Part shown: in pieces, positions 1 to 8,445 of the stretch
Position numbering within the stretch: position 1 is the stretch's first letter
How the letters are laid out: each line of letters opens with the position of its first letter
NCBI RefSeq assembly: GCF_013778455.1
Contig: NZ_JACEHE010000011.1
Location: 1 to 64,000 of the forward strand
DNA length: 64,000 bases
From: Streptomyces himalayensis subsp. himalayensis
GTDB lineage: Bacteria > Actinomycetota > Actinomycetes > Streptomycetales > Streptomycetaceae
Direction of reading: 5' to 3'
Notes under the pieces: model-generated
The model's database searches: none
Seen by the model: only the letters and a program-made list of their open reading frames with translations
What the model was told of the DNA's origin: nothing
Position numbers and translations under genes: made by a program

Positions 1-376
1 AGAAGACGGTGTTGTTTGGCCCAGGGTCGTGATGGCAGACCACGGGATGCCGACCGGCGAGGCGGCTGCCGCGGGTGGCGTCATGCAAGGCACGGAGCAA
101 GGCCCCGGCGGCGACGACCTGGGGGTCGGTCCAGCGCTGGAAGCGTGCGGGTACCCAGCCAGGCAGATAGCTCAGGACATCACGGCCAGCCGCGTCGGAA
201 CCGAGGTGACGCGGGGCGCCCGTGAAGCCCTGCTGCTGAAGGTGACCGAGCAGCTCCGCGACGAACGGGGACGACGCGGTGACCGGCCGTCGGACGGTGT
301 TACCGAGCCTGACCACGCCGGGTGTAATGCGTCCGCCGGCCAACGGCACTTCGTTCTCCATGACTTCATGCTGCAC
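1..376 (-). CDS. Phosphotransferase (APH) family protein, N-terminal part, runs off the left edge
   Basis: The reverse strand is open from a GTG at 374-376 to the window edge. The reading starts VQHEVMENEVPLAGG, continues through GVVRLGNTVRRPV and a segment resembling the APH lid and hinge, and ends at VCHHDPGPNNTVF, which carries the H-x-D-x4-N catalytic-loop signature of aminoglycoside-phosphotransferase-like kinases (family knowledge). A GGGGAG stretch lies about 7 bases before the GTG, which favours it over the in-frame ATG at 359-361. The C-terminal half, including the second metal-binding Asp, is outside the window. Substrate unknown; proteins of this type in Streptomyces are usually annotated only as phosphotransferases. 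The pseudogene at 11955-12196 belongs to the same subtype. Confidence 0.75.
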   Translation of the reverse strand, partial: MQHEVMENEVPLAGGRITPGVVRLGNTVRRPVTASSPFVAELLGHLQQQGFTGAPRHLGSDAAGRDVLSYLPGWVPARFQRWTDPQVVAAGALLRALHDATRGSRLAGRHPVVCHHDPGPNNTVF

Positions 377-750
377 GGTCCTGCTCCCCGTCACGATGCA
401 CCCCGTCGCACGCCCACGCCGCCTCCGGACGGAGAACGGGCCATCGATCAACCAGTGGCACGCGGACTTCAGGCCCGACCCCGGCACCAAGCCCCGAAGC
501 CGACTACGAGCGCAGCAAGTCGCAAGGGTCATGCGCTGGAGAGCATTTCCCGCCCGGCCGCTGACCCGGCGGCCCGTCCGGCTGGGGCCCCGACGGTCCG
601 TCGGCTGACCTTCCTGGGGCCCCCTGGGGCCGGAAGGAGAGGGAAGCCAGATGAACGATCACGGAGCCCCGGAGGGGTGCACCCATGCTGACCTGCTAGA
701 ACGAGGAAAGTGGGGACGGTCAGGGAAGGCCAGGGGAACGCTCTGACGAG
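377..750. other. Non-coding stretch, nothing recognised
   Basis: About 370 bases between the phosphotransferase start and the tRNA-like fragment. I find no reading frame with recognisable protein similarity on either strand. The stretch abuts an att-like tRNA fragment, so it may be element-end or scar DNA. Confidence 0.4.
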
Positions 751-793
751 CTCGTAATGCGTAGGTCTCGGATTCGAATCCCGAAGGCGGCTC
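751..793 (+). tRNA. 3' half of a tRNA-Thr(CGT)-like gene, probable att-site remnant
   Basis: From 751 the sequence reads CTCGTAATGCGTAGG, then a T-arm around GATTCGAATCCCGA, then AAGGCGGCT. That is the anticodon loop (CGT), anticodon 3' stem, T arm and acceptor 3' strand of a tRNA-Thr. The bases before 751 do not supply a D arm or a matching acceptor 5' strand (GCCGCC), so it cannot be a functional gene. The first base of the T stem's closing pair is A opposite C, another sign of decay. Such 3' tRNA halves are what site-specific integrases leave at one end of an integrated element. A truncated tyrosine recombinase lies about 0.8 kb downstream. Confidence 0.65.
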
Positions 794-934
794 AGTGAAA
801 GGGCCGGGGCCAATATGGGGCCCGCGTGCGGGAGAGGTGGGCCCGAATGCGCGAAGCCCTGCTCCCCAGCCGTTCGGTTACCGGGCGCAACGGCGATGTG
901 ATCCGCCGTCCAGTGCGGGTTGGCGGCTTGTCTC

Positions 935-1510
935 CTATGGTGTGGTGCGGCCCCAGAGCATGCGCAGCAGGAGGTGGTCGCGGTCCAGGAGCTGATGCTT
1001 GAGGACCAGCCCCACGTGGAGCGTCAGGGCGGCGAAGAACGCCGCATGCCCGGCTATGTGCCAGGGCAGCGCGTCGTCGTCGGCGGCGATCAGCCAGAGG
1101 CCGCTGAGGGGGACGGCGAAGGTGAGGAAGTGCAGGGCCCGCTCGGTCCAGGTGGCGAGGCGCCGCTCGACGGCCGTCAGGGTTGGCGCCCACGGCGGCA
1201 GTGGGGTGGTGAGACGCCAGAGCAGCCGGACGAGCCCGAGGGTGAGGATGGTCGCGCCGAGGGCGACGTGCAGGGTGAGCAGGCTGTCGTCGCCGAACAC
1301 GTCGTACCCGCCGCCCCGGCCCTGCCCCCGTCCGTGTCCGGACTCGCCGCCCCGGCCCCGTCCTCTCCCGCGACCGTGCCCGCTCTCCTCGCCGTCCAGC
1401 AGATACCCGACGGCGAACTGCGCGGTGAAGGCGGCGACGAGCAACCAGTGCAGGGTCTTGGTGACGAGCCCGTAGCCGTATGGGCCGTTGCGCAGGTGCG
1501 GTCGCGACAC
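935..1510 (-). CDS. Cytochrome b561-family membrane protein with a Gly/Arg/His-rich loop
   Basis: A protein of about 191 residues with four hydrophobic helices and spaced histidines in membrane contexts (TLHWLL near residue 21, LLTLHVAL, RALHFLTF, LTLHVGLVLKH). This is the pattern of bacterial b561/CybB di-heme proteins, which pass electrons from quinol in the cytoplasmic membrane. I chose the GTG at 1508-1510 because GGGGA lies just upstream and the protein then begins near the usual RNGPYGYGLVTKTLHW start; a longer ATG start at 1543 is possible. Odd feature: between helices 1 and 2 (about residues 44-71) is a low-complexity loop of repeated HGRGRG/GESGHGRG units, not usual for the family. 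No partner gene is adjacent. Confidence 0.8.
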   Translation of the reverse strand: MSRPHLRNGPYGYGLVTKTLHWLLVAAFTAQFAVGYLLDGEESGHGRGRGRGRGGESGHGRGQGRGGGYDVFGDDSLLTLHVALGATILTLGLVRLLWRLTTPLPPWAPTLTAVERRLATWTERALHFLTFAVPLSGLWLIAADDDALPWHIAGHAAFFAALTLHVGLVLKHQLLDRDHLLLRMLWGRTTP

Positions 1511-1598
1511 GAGTCCCCACTTCCGTTGACAGCGTCGGCCCATTGTCGGCGGGCCGGTCCGTCGGCGGTATGGCGCCTCCTCGGGCCGCAGCCCTGGC

Positions 1599-2385
1599 TC
1601 AGGCCGCCTCTTCGCCCTTCTTCTTGGCCTTCTTCTTCGAGGCCTTCTTCTGCTGCGCCCGGTACGCAGCCATCAGGTAGAGGGAGGCCGAGGCGGTCGC
1701 GGCGTGCATCTCGGGCAGCACCGTCTGGTACGTGTCGGTCGTCATCCGCATGTACGAGTGCCCGAGCATCGCCTGCACAGCCTTGGGTGCCACGCTGGCG
1801 GCCAGCACCAGACTCGCCGCCTCGTGGCGGCCGTCGTGGAGCCGGATCGGCGGCAGCCCGGACAGCTCCACGAGCCGGTCCCAGCGGCCGGAGAAGAACT
1901 GCGGGCGGTACACCGAGCCGTCCTCCTTGGTGAAGACCCGGTTGCCGGACTTCTTGCGGGCGTTCCCTGCCGCCCACTCCTCGCGCTCGGCGGCCTGCTT
2001 CTCGCGCCACGCCTTGAGGAACACCACCGAGTCGCGGTTGAGCTTGATGTCGCGGACGCTGTCGGCCTTCGGTTCGTCCTCGTGAACTTCGTAGGAGATC
2101 GCCACCAGCTGCTCGCTGATGTGGATGACCTCTTCGTCCAGGTCCACCTCGTCCCAGGTGAGCGTGGCCGGCTCGCCGCGCCGCAGACCGTGGCAGAGCA
2201 CCAGGTGCCAGGCGGGGAAGTGGCGGTCGTCGACGATGAAGTCCAGGAACTGAGCGGTCTGTTGCAGGCTCCACACCATGACGGGGGACGGCTTTTCGCC
2301 GGTGCGCTGCCAGCGGGCGACGCGCGGGGCGGTCCACGCGAGGGCGCGGGGATCGGCCGCAGGGCATGTGCCGCTGCAACGCTTG
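1599..2385 (-). pseudogene. Tyrosine recombinase/integrase, catalytic domain only (N-terminus lost)
   Basis: The reverse strand encodes an intact phage-type integrase catalytic domain: LCHGLRRGEPATLTW (first catalytic Arg), PPIRLHDGRHEAASLVL (His-x-x-Arg box, with Gly where Leu is usual), LGHSYMRMTTDTY (second His and the Tyr nucleophile), then a Lys-rich tail. Similarity fades at about 2385. Upstream in the same frame lies arginine/proline-rich sequence that is the antisense of the neighbouring MarR gene, so the SAM-like core-binding and arm-binding N-terminal domains are missing. No convincing start precedes the domain. It is probably the dead integrase of the element that used the tRNA-Thr site at 751-793. 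Confidence 0.8.
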
Positions 2386-2515
2386 TTTACGCGTGTCCTC
2401 CGACACGGAACTTGGACCGGTTGCCATCGAGTTGGACCGGCCGTGATGGGCGGGTCAGGGTCCGGAGAGTCTTGATGAAGAGGGTCGGGGTCCAGGTTTG
2501 GGCCCCGTAGGGGAC

Positions 2516-3016
2516 CTACGTGTTGTCCTCGGCGTCCGCGGACTTCAGCAGCAGGGTGTGCATCATCGCGCAGTCGTGCTGGGCCTCGAGGCCCTTGATG
2601 GCTCGGGTGACGGCTTCGGCCAGTGTGTCGGAGGCTTCTCGGAGAAGCTGCCGTGCCTTGTCGGTGAGCGTCACCTGGATGCCGCGCCGGTCGCCGCACG
2701 CGGTGCTGCGGGTGATCAGTCCGGCGTGCTGGAGGCAGGCGACCTGATAGGTGAGCCGGGTCTTGGGGCGGCCTAGGCGCTCGGCGATCTGCGTCATGCG
2801 CAGGCCGGTGGCGGGCCCGTCGGCCAGGAGGCACAGCACCAGGAACTCGTCGTGGGAGACGCCGACTGTCTCCTTCACGCGGGCGCGCAGCTGCTGCTCG
2901 ATCGCGCCGGCTGCGGCCAACAGTCCCATCCAGGCGCGCAGTTCGGGGGGCAACAGGGCGGACTCGCCTGTCGCGTCACGTCCGGGCAGGTCGGCGGGGG
3001 CGGAGGAGTCGGCCAT
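2516..3016 (-). CDS. MarR-family transcriptional regulator
   Basis: A 166-residue protein with the MarR winged-helix layout: an N-terminal dimerisation helix, SHDEFLVLCLLADGPATGLRMTQIAERLGRPKTRLTYQV (HTH), HAGLITRSTACGDRRGIQVTLTDKARQLL (wing with the D-R-R-G motif), and a C-terminal dimerisation helix. It diverges from the yceI-like gene at 3149. The gap holds two identical perfect 12-bp palindromes (3038-3049, 3071-3082), which are likely operators for autoregulation and control of the neighbour. MarR proteins commonly respond to phenolic or oxidative ligands, but the effector here cannot be inferred. The same palindrome appears once more in the promoter at 58.47 kb. Confidence 0.9.
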   Translation of the reverse strand: MADSSAPADLPGRDATGESALLPPELRAWMGLLAAAGAIEQQLRARVKETVGVSHDEFLVLCLLADGPATGLRMTQIAERLGRPKTRLTYQVACLQHAGLITRSTACGDRRGIQVTLTDKARQLLREASDTLAEAVTRAIKGLEAQHDCAMMHTLLLKSADAEDNT

Positions 3017-3037
3017 GGTGTCCCAGTCTACCTGTTG

Positions 3038-3082
3038 TCCAAATTTGGAGTATCAGCTAGCCTGCAGTCCTCCAAATTTGGA
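3038..3082. promoter_or_regulatory. Twin MarR operators, TCCAAATTTGGA twice
   Basis: Two copies of the perfect palindrome TCCAAATTTGGA at 3038-3049 and 3071-3082, 33 bp apart start to start (about three helical turns, so on the same face). They sit between the divergent marR and yceI-like starts. An A/T-rich core in such GC-rich DNA is a strong sign of an operator. Assignment to the adjacent MarR is inferred from position. Confidence 0.75.
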
Positions 3083-3148
3083 CTACTAGAGTGCGGCGCA
3101 CTCCCGCCTCCACACCACTCTCCCCACGCATCCCCTCAGGAGGGCTTC

Positions 3149-3664
3149 ATGTCTGTGGCAGTCGAAACCGGCATCTGGCAACTCGACCCCGCCCGTTCCA
3201 CCGTCGGCATCCGGCACAAGACGATGTGGGGCATGGTCACCGTGAAGGGCACCTTCACCGGTCTCACGGGCGGGGGTGAGGTCGGCCCCGACGGGTCCGC
3301 CAGCGGTTCGATCACCCTGAACGCCGCCTCCCTGGACACCAAGAACGCCAAGCGCGACACGCACCTGCGGTCCGCCGACTTCTTCGACGCCGACCGGCAC
3401 CCCGAGATCACCTTCGCCGTACGCAGCGCGACCCCCGGGGACGACAAGACGGTCCAGGTCGCCGGCCAGCTGACCGTGCGGGGCATCAGCCGTCCGCAGT
3501 CCTTCACCGCGCACCTGAGCGAGGCGAGCGTCGGCGCGGTCACGCTTACGGTGGAGTCCGCCGTGGATCGGGAGCAGTTCGGCATGGGCTGGAACCAGAT
3601 GGGCATGATGCGCGGCCACACCACCGTCACCGCATCCCTCCGCTTCGTCCGCGCGACGTCCTGA
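3149..3664 (+). CDS. YceI-family protein
   Basis: A 171-residue protein opening MSVAVETGIWQLDPARSTVGIRHKTMWG, followed by VKGTFTGLTGGGEV, DTKNAKRDTHLRSADFFDADRHPEITF and a beta-rich remainder. This is the lipocalin-like YceI fold that binds isoprenoid or other amphiphilic ligands (family knowledge). The ATG at 3149 follows a good CAGGAGG ribosome site. There is no signal peptide, so it is probably cytoplasmic, as is usual for actinobacterial members. It is divergent from the MarR regulator with twin operators in the gap, a pairing frequently seen in Streptomyces and suggesting control by that regulator. Its physiological ligand is unknown. Confidence 0.9.
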   Translation: MSVAVETGIWQLDPARSTVGIRHKTMWGMVTVKGTFTGLTGGGEVGPDGSASGSITLNAASLDTKNAKRDTHLRSADFFDADRHPEITFAVRSATPGDDKTVQVAGQLTVRGISRPQSFTAHLSEASVGAVTLTVESAVDREQFGMGWNQMGMMRGHTTVTASLRFVRATS

Positions 3665-4027
3665 CAGGGGGCCCGCCGGGCCGGGGCGCTGCTGTCGGCG
3701 TATCAAGTCGGCTGCCGGGTCGGCGTGCTACGTCGGCGTGCCGAGGATGCGTAAGGACGCGCCCGCCCGTCGGCCAGAGGTGCGATTCGCCCCGGTGACG
3801 GTGGCGCTCTCCGGCCTCGGGGGCCAATAGAACAGCCAGTAACGCTAAGCACTTGATCTTGCTGCGTTCGCCTACAGCTCGAAGGTCAGCTGCCCGCTGG
3901 TTTCGAGCGCGGTACGAGGGGCCTGGGCCTGGGCCCGGGTGCGGGCGTGGTGGTCACGGTCGTAGCGGAGATCTCTGGCCAGTCGGCGGGGTGCCGGTGG
4001 CGGTTCTCGGGTCGGATAGGCACGTGG
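3665..4027. other. Non-coding stretch, nothing recognised
   Basis: About 360 bases between the yceI-like stop and the recombinase crumb. Neither strand gives a recognisable protein. There is a GC-rich hairpin-prone run just after the yceI-like stop but no clear terminator tract. Confidence 0.35.
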
Positions 4028-4152
4028 TCACCGCTCCGTGACTTTGAGCTGATGAGGGACCGTGCCGGCGCGCAGTTCGCGGAGGTCGGGGATGTGGTTG
4101 TAGAGGGTGCCCGGGGAGACGCCGAGGAGCTTGGCGATTTCTTGAAGACCGC
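4028..4152 (-). pseudogene. C-terminal helix-turn-helix crumb of a serine recombinase
   Basis: The reverse strand reads GLQEIAKLLGVSPGTLYNHI, then PDLRELRA and a short tail before a TGA at 4028-4030. This is the Hin/resolvase-type C-terminal DNA-binding helix-turn-helix. The frame is closed upstream by a stop within about 45 codons, so the serine catalytic domain is absent. It is a relic of a mobile element. A free-standing HTH peptide is possible but no start or ribosome site supports it. Confidence 0.6.
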
Positions 4153-4259
4153 GTTACTCCGTGACGAGGATGACGGGGTGATCTCGCGCAGCGAAGGTTC
4201 AGTGGCTGTTGGGATGTGGGGGCCTGTCCGGCGGATCATGTGACTACTAGGCTGCGACG

Positions 4260-5000
4260 ATGCAGTCTGCAGATCGGGACCAGGCGAACGACTACGACAG
4301 CTTCGCCGCAACGTACTCAGCGGAGAACGAGAACAGCCTCGTAAACGCGTACTACGAGCGGCCCGCAATGTTGGCCCTGGCCGGAGACATGACTGGCCGT
4401 CGGATCCTGGACGCCGGCTGCGGCTCAGGCCCCTTGTCCTCTGCACTACGCGACCGCGGTGCCGTCGTCACCGGCATCGATGCCAGCGCCGGGATGCTGG
4501 CGCTGGCGAGGCGGCGGCTCGGCGACGATGTAACCCTCCACGTGGTCGACCTACGCGACCCTCTGCCATTCGACGACGGGACGTTCGATGACGTGGCCGC
4601 GTCGCTGGTGCTGCACTACCTGGAAGACTGGGGGCCGACGCTGGCCGAGTTTCGGCGGGTGCTCCGGCCCGGCGGCCGACTGATCGCGTCGGTGAGCCAC
4701 CCTTTCACGGCCTACGCGCACCGGGATCCCCGACCCGACTACCACGCCACCACCAGCTATACCTTCGACTGGACTCTCAACGGGCATTCCGTCCCGATGG
4801 AGTTGTGGCGCAGGCCGTTGCACGCGATGACCGATGCCTTCGCCGGCGCCGGCTTCCGTCTTTGCGTCATCAGCGAGCCGCAGCCCGAACCGGCCGCCCG
4901 CGAACTGTTCCCGGACGGCTTCCAGGACCTGTCGACCAACCCCAACTTCCTGTTCTTCGTAGTCGAGGTACCGCCGTCGGCCGCCGGCTCAGGCAGCTAG
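4260..5000 (+). CDS. Class I SAM-dependent methyltransferase
   Basis: A 246-residue protein with an N-terminal helix (NDYDSFAATYSAENENSLVNAYYERP), motif I RRILDAGCGSGPLSSAL (SAM-binding glycine loop, about residues 46-62), an acidic ribose-binding position in VVTGIDAS, motif II/III LRDPLPFDDGTFDDVAASLVLHYLEDW, and post-motif RRVLRPGGRLIASVSHPF. This is the UbiE/Methyltransf_11 fold. The acceptor substrate is unknown. It is followed after about 55 bases by a phosphotransferase on the same strand; the two may be co-transcribed and could form a small-molecule modification pair, but nothing in the sequence fixes a substrate. Confidence 0.85.
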   Translation: MQSADRDQANDYDSFAATYSAENENSLVNAYYERPAMLALAGDMTGRRILDAGCGSGPLSSALRDRGAVVTGIDASAGMLALARRRLGDDVTLHVVDLRDPLPFDDGTFDDVAASLVLHYLEDWGPTLAEFRRVLRPGGRLIASVSHPFTAYAHRDPRPDYHATTSYTFDWTLNGHSVPMELWRRPLHAMTDAFAGAGFRLCVISEPQPEPAARELFPDGFQDLSTNPNFLFFVVEVPPSAAGSGS

Positions 5001-5055
5001 CCAATCTCGGATCACGAGCGAAGCCAGAATCCTGCCCCCAGTAGTGTGGCTTCGC

Positions 5056-5958
5056 ATGACCGACACCGAGATCGAGATCACCGCAGACCTGGTCCGCGAC
5101 CTGCTGCAGGAGCAACATCCAGACCTTGCAGGGCTGGCCATCCGCGAGGTGCCGGGCGGCTGGGGCAACCAAATGTGGCGCCTCGGGGACGAGTTGGCCG
5201 TGCGCATGCAGCGCATGGACCCCACCCCGGAGCTCCAGCTCAAGGAGCGGCGGTGGCTACCCGTGCTGGCCCCGCGCCTGCCGCTCCCGGTGCCGACCCC
5301 GGTGCGGTTCGGCGAACCGTCCGAGCGCTTCCCCAAGCACTGGACCGTGATGACGTGGGTTCCCGGCGAGCCGCTGGACCACGGCTCGATCAGCCGCGGC
5401 GAGCACGCGGCCGACACACTGGCGGGCTTCCTCAGGGAGCTCCACGTGGAGGCGCCCGCCGAGGCGCCGATCAGCTCGGACTTCGGCGCTCACCCCAAGA
5501 AGTGCACGGACGGCTTCGACCACTTCTTCCACGCCGTCGTCCCCGACGACCTCGCCGACGATGTCCGGGCCGTCTGGGACGACGCCGTCGCGGCGCCCGA
5601 GTGGGAGGGCCCGCCACTCTGGGTGCACGGCGACCTTCATCCCGCGAACGTCGTCGTCTCGGACGGAACGCTCTCGGGCATCGTCGACTTCGGTGCCATG
5701 TTCGCCGGCGATCCGGCGTGGGACCTCGCGGCCGCATGGGTGCTCCTTCCCGCGGGCTGCGCCTCGCGGTTCTTCAACGTGTACGCGCAGGCAGACGAGG
5801 GGACGATCCGGCGCGCCCGCGGGCTGGCCGCTATGAAGAGCCTGTTCCTCATGCTCATGGGCCAGAACGGCGACCGGGGCCTTCCTGGCGGCAAGCCGAC
5901 ATGGGGACCCGCAGGCCGGGCAGCGCTCGATCGTGTTCTGAGAGGCGGTTTGATGTAG
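5056..5958 (+). CDS. Aminoglycoside-phosphotransferase-family kinase
   Basis: About 300 residues. It has the nucleotide-binding N-lobe (VPGGWGNQMWRLGDELAVRM), a lid and hinge region (MTWVPGEPLDHG), the catalytic loop WVHGDLHPANVVV (H-G-D-x4-N) and the metal-binding IVDFGAMFAGDPAWDLAAAW (DFG-like plus D-x-x-W-D). Full length for the APH fold, so probably active. I use the ATG at 5056; a GTG at 5044 in frame is the alternative and no ribosome site separates them. Proteins of this branch are often called homoserine kinase-like or APH(3')-like; antibiotic modification cannot be claimed from sequence. It follows the methyltransferase on the same strand. Confidence 0.85.
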   Translation: MTDTEIEITADLVRDLLQEQHPDLAGLAIREVPGGWGNQMWRLGDELAVRMQRMDPTPELQLKERRWLPVLAPRLPLPVPTPVRFGEPSERFPKHWTVMTWVPGEPLDHGSISRGEHAADTLAGFLRELHVEAPAEAPISSDFGAHPKKCTDGFDHFFHAVVPDDLADDVRAVWDDAVAAPEWEGPPLWVHGDLHPANVVVSDGTLSGIVDFGAMFAGDPAWDLAAAWVLLPAGCASRFFNVYAQADEGTIRRARGLAAMKSLFLMLMGQNGDRGLPGGKPTWGPAGRAALDRVLRGGLM

Positions 5959-6144
5959 GCACGGAGAGACCGAGCCTCATCCGATACCCGCCGCCGGAGC
6001 TGCCGCAACCTCTGTGTCCCGTCCCCGCCGGTCGGCGGCGGGCTTCCCGGAGTACAACGACCCGCCCCGGACGGCGGATGCGGCGCTCACTCCTCCTGGC
6101 CGTCGTCGTCATCGTCGAGGTCGTTACCAAAGGAAACACATGAG

Positions 6145-6276
6145 CCTGATCCCGTTGACGTGAGTCCGCGAGCCGTTCGCCCTGGCCGTCGGTGAGCATG
6201 GTCGCGAAGGACCGGACGTGCCGGGTGAGCGCGTCGAGTTCGGGGCAGTGGGTCTGGACCTCTTGGCAATTACTCA
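6145..6276 (-). pseudogene. ISL3-type transposase remnant with internal deletion
   Basis: The reverse strand reads CPELDALTRHVRSFATMLTD then GQGERLAD, a segment typical of the C-terminal part of ISL3-family transposases. After a few codons it jumps, out of frame, to HVNGIRLM, matching the later HVNRIKM box of the same family. The central part with the final catalytic Glu is missing. No terminal repeats are visible. It is a degraded IS fragment adding to the scar character of the first 13 kb. Confidence 0.6.
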
Positions 6277-6349
6277 TCTCGTGGCAACTCCCGGTCTCGT
6301 GTGAAAAGCCACCCGGGCTCTTGACACGACAGCCGTCTAGACTCCCCCG

Positions 6350-6574
6350 ATGGACACCATGAAATGCGCACAGTGCGCCACACTGGGCCTCGAGCCGGGC
6401 TTCATCGAGGATGCCGGCGAACACTCCCGTGGGTACGCGCGCTGGATCGCCGGTCCGCTGGAGCGCGGCATATTCGGTGGCGCCAAGCGCATGGGCCGCC
6501 CGCGCTGGCAGATCGAGGCCTACCGCTGCCCGTCCTGTGGGCACTTGGAACTTTTCGCACGCCAGCCTGCTTGA
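6350..6574 (+). CDS. Small zinc-ribbon protein, conserved in Streptomyces
   Basis: A 74-residue protein with two Cys-x-x-Cys pairs, one at the start (MKCAQC) and one near the end (YRCPSCGHLELFA), enclosing a conserved middle (EHSRGYARWIAGPLERGIFG). The two knuckles should bind one zinc ion. This resembles small actinobacterial zinc-ribbon proteins of the DUF6487 kind; function unknown. The start may be the ATG at 6350 or the one at 6359, three codons later. It stands alone, convergent with the acyltransferase at 6647. Confidence 0.75.
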   Translation: MDTMKCAQCATLGLEPGFIEDAGEHSRGYARWIAGPLERGIFGGAKRMGRPRWQIEAYRCPSCGHLELFARQPA

Positions 6575-6646
6575 TCTCCACCGCGGCGAGACCCGGTGAG
6601 CGATCCGGAGCGCCGCACCACACTCACCACCTCCGCACCGGCCGCT

Positions 6647-8002
6647 TCAGCCGGCCCGGTGGCCGCTTGCCATGCGGGCCGCACGGAGTAGCGCCGCGCC
6701 GGCAAGGAAGATGGCCAGGGCTGCGGTCGGCAGCCCCAGTGGGCCGTGGTCGGCCGGACCGGCGACGGCCACGCCGAGTAGACCGAGCACGGAGGCGGCG
6801 TAGCCGACGGTGGTCGCGGTGGCGCGCAGCCTGGGTCGGCCGAGGGCCCTGGGGGTCCACCAATGGCGCGAGGTCACGGCGCCGCGCCGCATGCCGCGCT
6901 TCTCGAACCGACCGAAGACCGCCACCAACGCACCGAGCACGGTGAAGAGCACGACCAGCCACGGCAGCTTCCACAGCAGCCACGCTGCCGTGTCCCCGGG
7001 GGGTTGGGGCAGCGGGAACAGGCCGGAGGCGTACACGACCGCGGCGACGAGCACGAACGCGCTCATGTGCCACAGCAGCACGGTCAGGATCACCGAGTTC
7101 ATGGCGATCACCGCCATCCACGGCCCGAGCCGTTGCAGCCGCCGCTCCGCTGTGTCGCGCAGCAGCAGCACCAGCCCGAGCTGAGCCGTAGCCAACGCGA
7201 GCAGCGCGAGCGTCGGCGGCGAGAGGTTGCGGAACGACGTGCCGGGAACGTCAACCATGCTGATCGGGTACGGGCCGGCCACCGTGAGCAGCACCGCCAC
7301 CGCGGCACCGCCCACCAGCAGCGGCACGGCCACCCTGGGCCGGGCCGGTAGCGTCCCGTCCTGCCAGGCGAAGCCGATCTGGTGCACCGCCAACCAGGCG
7401 AACAGGTAGTTGCCCAGCTGCAGCGTCGGCGCGTCGAACGCCAGCCGCGCGACATCCCCCGCGGCGAGTAGCCCCACCAGTACGAGTGGCACGACCAGCC
7501 CCGCTCGCCGGTGCAGGCGGTGCATCAGCGGCGTCAGGAAGACCACCATGAGGTAGACGAGCAGGAACCACAGCGGGATCGAGGCCAGCCACACCGCCCG
7601 GCCCACTTGAGCGGGATCGACGCCCGCCAGCCGGGCGATCAGTGCGGCGGCGGCAAGCGTCACCAGCAGCACGGTCGTCGGCCGTACGAGCCGCGCGCTG
7701 CGGTCGAGCAGCCAGTCCCCGACGTCGCCGCCTCCACGGGTGTGCGAGATCAGCGAGGCGGCGTTGGCGAACCCGCCCACCATGAAGAACACCGGCATCA
7801 CCTGGCCAAGCCAGGTGATCGGGCGGCCCCACGGCAGCACTTCCAGGGCGCTGAAGCCGTCCAGGCCGCGTGCCCCGCCGGTGACCACGATGACCATCCA
7901 GTGGCCCAGTACCACGATGAGGATGGCGAGGGCCCGCAGCAGGTCGATATAGCGTTCCCGCCGTGGCGGTGTGCGCTCCGCGAGCCCGCGCAGGCCGTGC
8001 AT
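6647..8002 (-). CDS. Membrane acyltransferase (acyltransferase-3 family)
   Basis: About 450 residues, mostly hydrophobic, with ten or so membrane helices. It opens RYIDLLRALAILIVVLGHWMVIVV, carrying the conserved Arg and the active-site His of the OafA/NodX acyltransferase-3 family, and includes PVFFMVGGFANA and WFLLVYLMVVFLTPL typical of the core. These enzymes acylate sugars, glycans or secondary metabolites at the membrane (family knowledge). I place the start at the ATG at 8002, right before the conserved N-terminus; the frame stays open further upstream but that sequence is arginine- and proline-rich and lacks similarity. No sugar or glycan genes are adjacent, so the acceptor is unknown. 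Confidence 0.85.
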   Translation of the reverse strand: MHGLRGLAERTPPRRERYIDLLRALAILIVVLGHWMVIVVTGGARGLDGFSALEVLPWGRPITWLGQVMPVFFMVGGFANAASLISHTRGGGDVGDWLLDRSARLVRPTTVLLVTLAAAALIARLAGVDPAQVGRAVWLASIPLWFLLVYLMVVFLTPLMHRLHRRAGLVVPLVLVGLLAAGDVARLAFDAPTLQLGNYLFAWLAVHQIGFAWQDGTLPARPRVAVPLLVGGAAVAVLLTVAGPYPISMVDVPGTSFRNLSPPTLALLALATAQLGLVLLLRDTAERRLQRLGPWMAVIAMNSVILTVLLWHMSAFVLVAAVVYASGLFPLPQPPGDTAAWLLWKLPWLVVLFTVLGALVAVFGRFEKRGMRRGAVTSRHWWTPRALGRPRLRATATTVGYAASVLGLLGVAVAGPADHGPLGLPTAALAIFLAGAALLRAARMASGHRAG

Positions 8003-8445
8003 GTGTCCATCATACGAACGGCGGCCGGCGAAGATCGGCAACCACGCACCGGGCGGCGCGCGCGTGCGCGACGCTGGAGGATGGACGCGCCGGCCAGGCG
8101 CTGCGGCCCCGGCCCCAGGGGGCATCTTCGCGTCGCCGGAGGGCAGACATGCGGCCTCTACGCCCGGCCGAGCCTCTCCGGCCATTGGCATGGCATAAAC
8201 CCTCGTCAACCTGAGGTGATGGCCATACGGGACAGCTTCTTCCAAGCCATCCGCACATGTACCTTCGCGCGTGAATATTTGGGTATGTGCCCGAATAGGC
8301 GCCATATTTGGGCTGTTACGGGTGGCGGTGTAACGCGGTCGCGTTTGCATGACGCAGAAGTAGGCGGAAGAGGGTCACCACCCAAGGCTGTCTCCGGCTC
8401 CATGGGCGACCCTGTCGACAGAACAACGCATCAGATCGGATTCTT
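8003..8445. other. Intergenic region with an A/T-richer pocket
   Basis: About 440 bases between a gene on the minus strand and one on the plus strand. Around 8270-8320 the DNA becomes distinctly less GC-rich and contains two similar GAATATTTGGG / CATATTTGGGC segments. It presumably holds divergent promoters, but I cannot assign -35/-10 boxes with confidence. Confidence 0.35.

Noticed and set aside
6087..6269. Small minus-strand ORF ending in an acidic DLDDDDDGQEE tail
   Set aside because: It runs in a different frame from the recognisable ISL3 transposase fragment and has no ribosome site.
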